Assembly (NCBI GenBank): GCA_019306065.1
Contig: JAFDMF010000005.1
Location: forward strand, 64,843-128,842
Direction of reading: 5' to 3'
DNA: 64,000 nucleotides
DNA from: Deltaproteobacteria bacterium
GTDB taxonomy: Bacteria; Desulfobacterota; Desulfobacteria; Desulfobacterales; JAFDMD01
Shown: positions 1 to 8,127 of the stretch, piece by piece
How the letters are laid out: each line of letters opens with the position of its first letter
Position numbering within the stretch: the stretch's first letter is position 1
Made by a program: the position numbers and the translations under genes
The notes under the pieces: model-generated
The model's database searches: none
Told to the model about the DNA's origin: nothing
What the model saw: the letters and a program-made list of their open reading frames with translations, nothing else

Positions 1-1008
1 GGATAAAAAAGCGTCTGCAAATTCCAAACTATGAGAGGTAAGCATAATCTGATTATTATACTCTTTTGAATATTTTAAAAGCAAAGGCGCAAGCTTATGT
101 TGAGATTTCGGATGAAATGTGGAATCTATCTCTTCAATACAATGAATAGCGTTTTGAAAAGTTATCATGTTGCCGAGAATATAATACCATCTTCTTAATC
201 CGTCTCCGAAGGCATAAAGAGGTAGTATTTTATTTTCATTTGTAATGACCGAAATAGGCGCTTTGTTACTATCAGAGTAAGGTATGTAATCTATATCTTT
301 TATTATAGGAAAAGCCTCTTTTATTTCTTTGACAAATTCTTTTAAAATACCATATTTTTTTAAATGAGAAAAAATTATTACGTCTGTTTCCGGAAATCTA
401 TGAGTTAATATATCGTGTAAAACGGCAGAATAATATTGGGTTTGTTTTCCCTTAATAGAAGTTCTCGGAAACTTATACTCAATTTTTATTTCTTTAGAAT
501 GATCTTGTATTTCAAATGAACCGATAAACTTATTATTGATTTCATTTGCCAATATCCCGAATAATCTTGTTAGTTGATTTAATTCGCCGTCGGTATCCGA
601 AGTATATGAACTGGAAAATGAAGGGTCAAAATATCCTTCGCTTCTCGGATCAAACATAGACAAAAGTTCCGGCGAGGGTTCAAAATTGTAATTGATAGAA
701 TGATAACCTTTGTTATCAACTTCAGCCGAAATAGAAAATTTATAAGGAGGCGATTCGGTAGAATAAAATAAGGTTCTTATCTGATTTCCTGCGTCATAAG
801 CGCCGGTTGGCGGATTAAAACGCCTGCCGTTAATAACTTTTTTATTAAAATTATTAAAATTCAAACCGCAAGCATGGGTATAAAAAGCCTCTAATATGCT
901 TGATTTGCCTGTATTATTTGGACCCAAAAAAAGGTTTACGGCTCCGAGGTCGTCAATTTCAAAATTGTCGAACTGCCTAAAACCTTCAATTTTTATGGAT
1001 TTATACAT
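1..1008 (-). CDS. AAA (SMC/OLD-like) ATPase, truncated by window edge
   Basis: The reading frame starts with ATG at 1008 and stays open to base 1, so the C-terminus lies outside the window. The N-terminus (MYKSIKIEGFRQF) leads into a Walker A motif GPNNTGKSS near residue 30. Near the visible end are a Walker B-like segment IEEIDSTFHP and a switch motif LTSHSLEF, the layout of RecF/OLD-type ATPases such as the DUF2813 and AAA_21 groups. Many of these belong to phage-defence or repair loci, but no nuclease or partner domain is visible here. It is the first gene of a minus-strand pair with the small gene at 1112-1354, which lies upstream. The fold is well supported; the role is unknown. Confidence 0.85.
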   Translation of the reverse strand, partial: MYKSIKIEGFRQFDNFEIDDLGAVNLFLGPNNTGKSSILEAFYTHACGLNFNNFNKKVINGRRFNPPTGAYDAGNQIRTLFYSTESPPYKFSISAEVDNKGYHSINYNFEPSPELLSMFDPRSEGYFDPSFSSSYTSDTDGELNQLTRLFGILANEINNKFIGSFEIQDHSKEIKIEYKFPRTSIKGKQTQYYSAVLHDILTHRFPETDVIIFSHLKKYGILKEFVKEIKEAFPIIKDIDYIPYSDSNKAPISVITNENKILPLYAFGDGLRRWYYILGNMITFQNAIHCIEEIDSTFHPKSQHKLAPLLLKYSKEYNNQIMLTSHSLEFADAFLS

Positions 1009-1111
1009 ATTTTTTTTCTTATTGATTAAAAATCCGTCAATTTATTAAGAAACCGGTCAATTGCTTCTTAATTTTTGGATTTTATCTTTTTTTTAGCTTA
1101 GAATGAATTTT

Positions 1112-1354
1112 TTATACCCATTTTTTAGATTGATCTACTGTTTTTACTTTCCATCCTGCTTCAAGCCATAATTGCGTACAAGGATGTTTGCCGTCGGATG
1201 TTTTATGATTTGACCACCATGAATGATGCTTATATGCGCTTGACGGCAATTTATTATTAATAATTTCATCTATCTCATCAAATGTTAAAAATTTTTCGGA
1301 AACATCCGAAGGTATTTTTGTAAGATAATCGTATAGCGGGTCATATTTACTCAT
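1112..1354 (-). CDS. small DUF7662-like protein
   Basis: This encodes an 80-residue soluble protein beginning MSKYDPLYDYLTKIP. Its centre carries LTFDEIDEIINNKLPSSAYKH followed by the tryptophan-rich HHSWWSNHK and later WLEAGWKVKTVD. I recognise this arrangement as a widespread uncharacterised family (DUF7662), often found in accessory or restriction-related islands. It lies about 100 bp upstream of the AAA ATPase on the same strand, so the two could be cotranscribed. No catalytic motif is evident and no function can be assigned. Confidence 0.65.
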   Translation of the reverse strand: MSKYDPLYDYLTKIPSDVSEKFLTFDEIDEIINNKLPSSAYKHHSWWSNHKTSDGKHPCTQLWLEAGWKVKTVDQSKKWV

Positions 1355-1404
1355 AGAAGATATTCCTTATTAAAGATGGTTAAACACAAAAAGGAAACTT
1401 TGAA

Positions 1405-1441
1405 AATAATGAAGAGCCTGACAATCAGACTCTTCATTATT
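1405..1441 (-). terminator. intrinsic terminator of the acs operon
   Basis: Two 12-bp arms (1405-1416 and 1430-1441) are perfectly complementary and are extended by a few inner pairs. On the minus strand the stem is followed by TTTTC. It lies about 30 bp past the acsE stop codon, as expected for the end of the acs transcript. Confidence 0.7.
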
Positions 1442-1470
1442 TACGTTTAATGCTTTAATAAAAAATATAA

Positions 1471-2373
1471 TTACACTTCAAGCCACGAATCCGAATAAAG
1501 ACTATTTCCGAGAATTACGTTTACGGTTTTGGCATATCTTGCCAACTCATCCGAAAGGCTTGAAATATCCGGTTGGTTTCCGTCCATTATTCCATAAATC
1601 AGATCAACTATATCCTGACGTTTTCCTTTTGCGATAGCTATAAGTCCGTCGTCAAGAGGATCCGCTATTACGGAAACCATACCATATTTTTCAAGCATGA
1701 CCATATAGGTTTGGTTTAAAATCGGACGCAGATGTTCAGGCGGTCCATTAGAGATATTGGAAAGCCCGCAGGCGCTTTTTGCGCCGGGAGCCATATCCTG
1801 AATCATTCCCTGAAATTCCATAAGGCTTATTAATTGAGGCTGCTGGATATTTACAGGAGTTACGATGCCGTCAACCCATATTTTTTCGTTGGGAATTCCT
1901 GCTTCGTTGGCAAAATATAAAAGCTCTACGCAAAGAGCGGCTCGCTCGTTTTCGTCTCTTGGCAGCCCTTCGGGTCCCCACATTAACGCTACAAAATCAG
2001 CGTCATATTCCGCTGCAAGAGGAACCATTTTTTCATATCTTGCAGGACGGCACATAATCGAGTTTATTATGTGAGACTGCGCCGGATTATAACCGATCTC
2101 TTTTATTTTTTTTAAAGAGGCTTCGATAGCGCCAATGTTGGAAGTATCCAGAGCCAAAGGCATATCAGGAACCACTTCAAAAACTTTTTCTACAACCCAA
2201 GGCATTAATTCATGCCCGTCTTTTTTAGCCGGACCAAGATTAATATCTATGTAGTCCATCCCTTTTGATTTTTGAAAAAGCGCTTCTTCCTGAATAGGTT
2301 TAGGGTCGCGTTCTTTATAAGCTCTGCCTATTTTTGTTGAAATAACATTTAAACTTTCGCCAATTAACAACAT
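1471..2373 (-). CDS. acsE: methyltetrahydrofolate:corrinoid/Fe-S protein methyltransferase
   Basis: This 300-residue pterin-binding TIM-barrel protein transfers the methyl group of 5-methyl-tetrahydrofolate to the cobalt of the corrinoid iron-sulfur protein in the Wood-Ljungdahl pathway. The start MLLIGESLNVI, the segment YIDINLGPAKKDG and the strand LALDTSN are typical of the pterin-binding family. Length matches characterised AcsE proteins (about 260-300 residues). It is the last gene of the acs operon, 11 bp after acsC, and is followed by a hairpin terminator. Operon context separates it from dihydropteroate synthase and methionine synthase domains. Confidence 0.93.
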   Translation of the reverse strand: MLLIGESLNVISTKIGRAYKERDPKPIQEEALFQKSKGMDYIDINLGPAKKDGHELMPWVVEKVFEVVPDMPLALDTSNIGAIEASLKKIKEIGYNPAQSHIINSIMCRPARYEKMVPLAAEYDADFVALMWGPEGLPRDENERAALCVELLYFANEAGIPNEKIWVDGIVTPVNIQQPQLISLMEFQGMIQDMAPGAKSACGLSNISNGPPEHLRPILNQTYMVMLEKYGMVSVIADPLDDGLIAIAKGKRQDIVDLIYGIMDGNQPDISSLSDELARYAKTVNVILGNSLYSDSWLEV

Positions 2374-2384
2374 AAAATACCTCT

Positions 2385-3725
2385 CTATTTTGATTTAAGA
2401 AACGCGGGAAGATGAGCGGCTTCTCTAGGACCTACTATAATTTTCCAATCCGGAAGCTCCTCTTCAACTTCGCCCGCTATTGCCGCGGCATAACCGGGGA
2501 TAATAAGCTCTTTATTCTTTATTTTATCGGTTATGCCGGATTTTTTAACGAATACTCCTACCTCATCTCCGGCGAACTTGCCGGCAGCCCATGCCGTCAT
2601 AACAGAGAGGCCTTCGGAATCTTTTATTAAAAGCCAAGCTGGAACTCTGCTTGCCTCTATCTCGCCGGAAACTATAAAATATGTTAACGCAAAGTTTGTA
2701 GTTACCATAATCGGAGAATTTTCATCCGGATTACCTATAGGATATATTCCTTCGGTAACTGTCATTGGCCTTTGCGGGTCTGTAAAAACATTTAATCTTT
2801 CCAAAAGAAGCGGGAATAAACTAGGCGGCTCAAAGTCGGACATTACGACTATGCCAGCGTATTTTGCGACATGCATTGCGGCAATAAGAGCTTCCATATC
2901 AATAGTAGAAGACATTTCACACGGGAAAGTAATAGTTGGAAATCCTAAATCTTTATTGCTGTCTTTTAATGCAGAGCGCCTTATTGCTACCATATCTTCA
3001 AGAGATTGTTTAATTTCTCTTGAACCCGGATCCATTACAATATCTTTTAAACCCATACCCGTAAGCCTCTTTGTTAAAGACATAAGCCCTTCAACGGAAG
3101 AAGCATAAACTGCCAACGGCAAATTGTTATCTTTTGCAAGTTTTCCATATTCGTCTATATTTTTTTCCGTAGCTGCATAAATAAGAGGACGTTTAAACCC
3201 CGAAGTTTCTATTCCAGCCTTTATTACATTGGCATTATCAGAAATAAGGATAAGGTTAAATTCCGAATTTTTAGCTACTGTTCCGCAGGTATCCGCAAAA
3301 GCTTTCTTATCGCCGTTGATATCTTTTATTGCAATTATTTCGGGACATAAGTTTAATCCTACTCTTTCATATTGAAAAGCATTCCAGATTTTAAGCTTTG
3401 TTTCAATCTTTTTTTGATCCGAATCCGCAAGAAGCATAGCCGCAAAAGCAGTTTTATTATAAAAGGTTTTTTCATGCCTGTATAAAACGGTCTCGCCTCC
3501 AGTCGTAAACTTTCTAACTCCTTTTCCTATGGCAACTGGGCGAATCGGAGGAGCCGAAGCTTCTGCAAGCTGCTCTTTTGCCTCGTCGGAAACATAGGGG
3601 CAACTATCAAGTTCAGCTTTTCCGGAAGCCAAATTCATTGCAAAAGCAAGACAGGTAGGTACGCCGCATTCTTTACAGTTTGTTTTAGGCAGCATTTTGA
3701 ATATTTGCATTCCTGTTAATGCCAT
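2385..3725 (-). CDS. acsC: corrinoid/iron-sulfur protein large (gamma) subunit
   Basis: This 446-residue protein carries the [4Fe-4S] cluster and most of the corrinoid-binding site of the methyl carrier that feeds acetyl-CoA synthase. The N-terminal cluster ligands are visible as C17, C20, C25 and C42 (TNCKECGVPTC then DSCP). A TIM-barrel region and a C-terminal corrinoid-binding domain (about residues 320-446) follow. Length is normal for AcsC/CdhE. It lies between acsB and acsE, with a 33-bp inverted repeat in the acsB-acsC gap that could tune expression. Confidence 0.94.
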   Translation of the reverse strand: MALTGMQIFKMLPKTNCKECGVPTCLAFAMNLASGKAELDSCPYVSDEAKEQLAEASAPPIRPVAIGKGVRKFTTGGETVLYRHEKTFYNKTAFAAMLLADSDQKKIETKLKIWNAFQYERVGLNLCPEIIAIKDINGDKKAFADTCGTVAKNSEFNLILISDNANVIKAGIETSGFKRPLIYAATEKNIDEYGKLAKDNNLPLAVYASSVEGLMSLTKRLTGMGLKDIVMDPGSREIKQSLEDMVAIRRSALKDSNKDLGFPTITFPCEMSSTIDMEALIAAMHVAKYAGIVVMSDFEPPSLFPLLLERLNVFTDPQRPMTVTEGIYPIGNPDENSPIMVTTNFALTYFIVSGEIEASRVPAWLLIKDSEGLSVMTAWAAGKFAGDEVGVFVKKSGITDKIKNKELIIPGYAAAIAGEVEEELPDWKIIVGPREAAHLPAFLKSK

Positions 3726-3750
3726 TTTTATCTCCTTTGAACATATAGAT

Positions 3751-3783
3751 AAAGGACTACCGTTTATAAAACGGTAGTCCTTT
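3751..3783 (-). promoter_or_regulatory. stem-loop between acsB and acsC
   Basis: Arms of about 14 bp pair almost perfectly around a very short loop in the 73-bp gap after acsB. The 3' side is AT-rich but not a clean U-run, so it may be a weak terminator or an RNA-processing or stabilising structure that sets the ratio of upstream to downstream acs products. Confidence 0.6.
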
Positions 3784-3798
3784 ATTAATTTTAATTTC

Positions 3799-6015
3799 TC
3801 ATCCTGCTATAATCGAATCCATAGATAAAGCGGGATGCCCTTTTTTCTTGAGGAACTCAAGTACCTCTTCTTCGGTAATTCCTACTGTTTCGTCGGCAAT
3901 CATATCGTAAAAATTAGGGTAGCCGAATTCTTCGCCTCGTTTTATCAATCTTTCTTTTATTTCTTCTTTTAAAATTTTAGGCATCCATACCATACGGAGA
4001 AGTCCGCCGTCTCCTTTAACAAATTTACCCTGAGTTATATTAAACTTGGAATGCCCTATAAATCCCGGCGAAGAAGCGCCGCCGCCCATAACTCCCGCAA
4101 GAGTCGTGAATTTCATACCGCAGGGAGTCTCGCCGCTATAATCTCTGTTTACGGTCATAATACCGTTACATAAGGGTAAAGTAGCCGCGATACATTCGCA
4201 ACATCCGCAGGTTGTCATAGGATCATGAATTAAAGAATAGAAGTTATAATGAGTTACAGCTCCTCTTGAGGCTTTATATACAAAATCATTTACTCCTTTC
4301 CACTGTCCAAGTTTAGGATCAATGCATTCCCCTTTTTCAATCGGCTGATTTGGACCGGTAGGATTGATCTCGAAAGACGCTTTGCAGTCCATCCAGTTGT
4401 AAGCTCCGCAAAGTCCTGTTCTTTCAGGGCTTACGCTACATACATGATTGGGAGCAAAAGACTGGCATAATGTGCATGAATAATATGTTTCCACATCTTC
4501 ATCCCTCATTTTTTCAACGCGCTCGTCTCTTGTTTTATATTCTTTTCTGGCTCGTTTTGTAAGCTCTTCAACATCTTTTTTATTGGTATAAAAAGTTATC
4601 TGAACTTTATCCACGATTTTCTGGAAATCCTGATGGAATTTCGCATGAAGCACCGCGCCTATATCTTTTAAGGTAAATCCTTTCTCTCTTGAGGCTTTAC
4701 CTATACGAATCCAAGAGATATCTCTTTGTCCTATATGCATTACGCCTTGTATATAATTTACAAGATGATGAATTTGTCTTTCTATAATCGGCTCGAAATC
4801 GGTCTGAAATTCTCTTCCGGCTATCTGAACATAGATGCCGAGAGGAAATGTCCCGCCTTCTTTTATATCCTCAATATTGGGACCGACGATATTTATTTTG
4901 CCGTCTTCTATTTCATTCATATCCGCCATTTTTACGAGCTCTGTACATTGAGTCTTGCCTCCGCCACACTGGCAATGAAGATCCGCGCCTCTGACTCGTT
5001 CTCCTTCATAAGCGGGACCGAATGAGCACGGAATATCAATTTCAGATACCGTAACTTTTAGTCCTCTTACTTCTACCGATCTTTGACACATTTCTTCATG
5101 AGTAACATTTGCAATTACATGCTCATAGGTGCATATGCCAGTAGGAAGTATTTCAGGAATATCAGTATCCGCCAAAGTCGGAAAACCCCAGTTGACGCAT
5201 CCTGCGGCAGCTACCGCCCATTCTGTTCCAACGTCGCCGAGAGCATTTACAAAAGCGAATATTCTATCTTTATTATAAAGAAGAATTTTTTTGTAATCTC
5301 CGGGCTGCACTCCGCCGAAAGCCATAGCCGCTCTGTTTGCAAATCCGAGCGCAAATACGGCGGATGATATGTCGTAGCCGAAAGGAACTATTCTTGTATT
5401 CCAGCCTATCTGAACTCCGGCTTTTATAAGCTGATCTATTAATGTTGTGCCGTTATGGTTTGCCGCGCAGAATATATAAAGGCTTCGTTTTTGATAATCT
5501 TCGACTATCATTTTTGCTATTTCCGGATTAGGAGCAGCTCCTACTATAGCGGCAAAACCTGGAGCTGAGCCGTCAACAAACTCGACTCCTCTTTTTCTTA
5601 ATATAGTATCATCAGCCGGACCTACCCATATTTTACCCGCTTCTATATCAGGATCTTCCTGAGGAAAATAAAAATCCGGATCTATTAAGCTACGAATGGC
5701 TTCTTTTACTTCATAAGCAAAGATGGCAGCCATACCCGCATCCAGAAGAGGTCCTAAGTAAGGAAGATGATTTTTACTTTTAATATGCGGGGGTAAAAGC
5801 CCCTTGGCAAATTCTATCGGTTTTCTCAAATCTTCCAGCGTCTCGCATTTTATCCCCGTAAGAGAATAGATAACAGGCAGATAATACGCGGTATTCGGAA
5901 ACCCTATTTTTGTGTCTGCGTTATATGAAGCAAGAGCGTTATTCAATTCTCCTTCTACAGACGAAACAACTTTGTAGCCGCCTTGTATGGCAGCAAATGC
6001 TACTAATTTAGACAT
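3799..6015 (-). CDS. acsB: acetyl-CoA synthase (CODH/ACS alpha subunit)
   Basis: This 738-residue enzyme condenses CO, the corrinoid-bound methyl group and CoA into acetyl-CoA, or runs in reverse. The A-cluster ligands are all present: C514, C517, C526 and C536 for the [4Fe-4S] cubane, and the C603-G604-C605 motif for the distal nickel within TTCGCCECIAA. These are offset by a constant eight residues from the Moorella enzyme (506, 509, 518, 528, 595, 597), so the active site appears intact. The N-terminal domain that docks on CODH is complete. It follows the CODH gene by 39 bp. Confidence 0.97.
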   Translation of the reverse strand: MSKLVAFAAIQGGYKVVSSVEGELNNALASYNADTKIGFPNTAYYLPVIYSLTGIKCETLEDLRKPIEFAKGLLPPHIKSKNHLPYLGPLLDAGMAAIFAYEVKEAIRSLIDPDFYFPQEDPDIEAGKIWVGPADDTILRKRGVEFVDGSAPGFAAIVGAAPNPEIAKMIVEDYQKRSLYIFCAANHNGTTLIDQLIKAGVQIGWNTRIVPFGYDISSAVFALGFANRAAMAFGGVQPGDYKKILLYNKDRIFAFVNALGDVGTEWAVAAAGCVNWGFPTLADTDIPEILPTGICTYEHVIANVTHEEMCQRSVEVRGLKVTVSEIDIPCSFGPAYEGERVRGADLHCQCGGGKTQCTELVKMADMNEIEDGKINIVGPNIEDIKEGGTFPLGIYVQIAGREFQTDFEPIIERQIHHLVNYIQGVMHIGQRDISWIRIGKASREKGFTLKDIGAVLHAKFHQDFQKIVDKVQITFYTNKKDVEELTKRARKEYKTRDERVEKMRDEDVETYYSCTLCQSFAPNHVCSVSPERTGLCGAYNWMDCKASFEINPTGPNQPIEKGECIDPKLGQWKGVNDFVYKASRGAVTHYNFYSLIHDPMTTCGCCECIAATLPLCNGIMTVNRDYSGETPCGMKFTTLAGVMGGGASSPGFIGHSKFNITQGKFVKGDGGLLRMVWMPKILKEEIKERLIKRGEEFGYPNFYDMIADETVGITEEEVLEFLKKKGHPALSMDSIIAG

Positions 6016-6054
6016 ATTTCCTTTCCTCCTTCGTTGAGGATTTATATTAATAAA

Positions 6055-8079
6055 TTAAGCGTCCAATGCCTGACGCGCGGCCATATCCATAAGAACTCTT
6101 TCTCTGGCTTTGTCTATACCGAGATCTTTTCGTTTTTTATCAATATGCGCAATCATTAATTGTGCATGTTTGATCGGATCGGCTTCAACATCCCATTTTC
6201 CGCCATATAATTTTTCTATTTCTTTGCTTATATAGTCATGAAATACCGGAGCTCCCGAAGTCGGCAAGTGAAGTCCGAAAACGGTATAAACTCCTGATAC
6301 AACAAAATAATGCCCTATGCTTATAGCTTTTTCGCTCATCCACTCTGGAGCGCTGCCTGCAGCGGGAAGATCGGATATATCGTTTCCGAGTCCTCCGGCT
6401 TTTACTACTTCCGTAGCCGCAAGGAGTATTCTGCTATTATCGACGCATGAACCGAGATGCAGAACAGGCGGAATACCTACTGTTTCGCAGACTTCCGCAA
6501 GTCCGGGTCCGCAATAGACCGCCGCGCTTTCGGGAGTTAAAAGACCTTCCATAGCGCAGGCAATGCCGTTGCAGCCTGTAGTAAGAACTATTACGTCATT
6601 TTTAATAAGCTCTTTTACTATGGTAATATGAGCTTCGTTATGTCTTGTTCTCGCATTATTGCAACCTACTACGCCGGCTATTCCTCTTATTCTACCGTTT
6701 ATAATATTATCATTTAACGTATAATAACTTCCTCTATATGTTCCGCCGAGATGATATTCTATTGATTCTACGCCAAAACCTGCCACCTGTAAAGATTTGT
6801 GTTTAGGAATCATAACTTCGGTTTTTCTATTTTGGAAGTTATCAATAGCTATTTTAATTATTTTTTCGGCATCCTGTAACGCATAATGTTCATCAAATTC
6901 GATATGAATAACGTTATTTTGCTCCATTTTTGCTATCGGATGCGTCGTAATTAATTTAGTGTGAAAACATTTTGCTACATTGGCGACATTTTGGAATATA
7001 CATTGAATATCTACTACCATAGCGTCGCATGCGCCCGTAATAATAGCGAGTTCTTGCTGTAAGAACGTGCCTACTGTAGGCACTCCGTGACGCTGCAGCA
7101 TTTCATTCGCGGTACAGCAAATTCCGCCGAGCTGTATTCCTTTTGCTCCTTTGGATTTTGCATATTCTATAATTTCCGGTTTTTGAGACACAGCTACTAT
7201 CATTTCGGATAAAACAGGCTCATGACCATGAACTATTATATTTACATGATCTTCTTTCATCACCCCGAGATTTGCTTCTGACTGAATCGGCGTAGGAGTT
7301 CCGAAAAGAACATCCTGAATATCGGTCGCAAGCATAGAACCGCCCCACCCGTCGGCAATAGCAGATCTTGTACATTGTTTGACAATGTTTTTATAATCCT
7401 GATCTACTCCCATGTGGGTTCTATGCATTATTTCAACTATTTCGCGGTCTATATTTCTCGGAAGCACTCCGTTTTTCTTCCATTTTTCATATAGAGGTTT
7501 CGGAGCTCGTTTTACAGAATATAGTTCGCCTTCGGGTTTACCCCACTCGTTTATGACTTTTTCGGCGACTTCAAGAGCGATTTCGTCAATTTTTCTATCA
7601 ACTTGCTTGCCATCGACTTCTACTGTCGTAGCAACGTCAAAATCCGGAGCAATTGCTCTTAATTTAACGGGATCTTTTATTTGATAAGCATCCGTTTCTT
7701 TTCTTGCCACAGATAAGAAAACTTCGGCTACGCAACGTCCATGATCCGAATGAGCTGCCGCTCCTCCCGCGACCATTCTTGCAAAGTTACGAGCCGCGAT
7801 AGTATTCGCGCTTGCTCCGCACAAACCTTTTCGGACTTCTATATCATCTTCTTTAATGCCATCTTTCGGTAAAGGAAGACGACATGGTCCCATTGAGCAG
7901 TTTTTGCAGCATGTTCCCTGTATTCCTATAACACAAGGTTTCATATTAACCGCTCTGTCAAAAACAGTCTCGACTCCGAGCTCATGGGCGCGAGCTATCA
8001 TCTCCTGAGTTGCAGGGTCAATGGAAGCTGCAACCGGATCTGCAAGTTTTACGGCTTTTTCTTTTTTAACATCTGACAT
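6055..8079 (-). CDS. cooS/acsA: Ni-Fe carbon monoxide dehydrogenase catalytic subunit
   Basis: This 674-residue CODH interconverts CO and CO2 and supplies CO to acetyl-CoA synthase through an internal tunnel. B- and D-cluster cysteines are at C49, C57, C58, C61 and C66 (CVIGIQGTCCKNCSMGPC). C-cluster ligands are recognisable downstream in HGHEPVLSEM, GGICCTANEM, GVVGCNNAR, TTGCNGIAC and LHLGSCVDNSR. Length is that of the ACS-associated beta subunit. The start is supported by a GAGGAGGAACCTCT-like ribosome site. No cooC or cooF maturation genes are in this window. Confidence 0.97.
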   Translation of the reverse strand: MSDVKKEKAVKLADPVAASIDPATQEMIARAHELGVETVFDRAVNMKPCVIGIQGTCCKNCSMGPCRLPLPKDGIKEDDIEVRKGLCGASANTIAARNFARMVAGGAAAHSDHGRCVAEVFLSVARKETDAYQIKDPVKLRAIAPDFDVATTVEVDGKQVDRKIDEIALEVAEKVINEWGKPEGELYSVKRAPKPLYEKWKKNGVLPRNIDREIVEIMHRTHMGVDQDYKNIVKQCTRSAIADGWGGSMLATDIQDVLFGTPTPIQSEANLGVMKEDHVNIIVHGHEPVLSEMIVAVSQKPEIIEYAKSKGAKGIQLGGICCTANEMLQRHGVPTVGTFLQQELAIITGACDAMVVDIQCIFQNVANVAKCFHTKLITTHPIAKMEQNNVIHIEFDEHYALQDAEKIIKIAIDNFQNRKTEVMIPKHKSLQVAGFGVESIEYHLGGTYRGSYYTLNDNIINGRIRGIAGVVGCNNARTRHNEAHITIVKELIKNDVIVLTTGCNGIACAMEGLLTPESAAVYCGPGLAEVCETVGIPPVLHLGSCVDNSRILLAATEVVKAGGLGNDISDLPAAGSAPEWMSEKAISIGHYFVVSGVYTVFGLHLPTSGAPVFHDYISKEIEKLYGGKWDVEADPIKHAQLMIAHIDKKRKDLGIDKARERVLMDMAARQALDA

Positions 8080-8127
8080 TAGAGGTTCCTCCTCATAATT
8101 ATTTTATTTTTAGTACGATTGTCTTAT

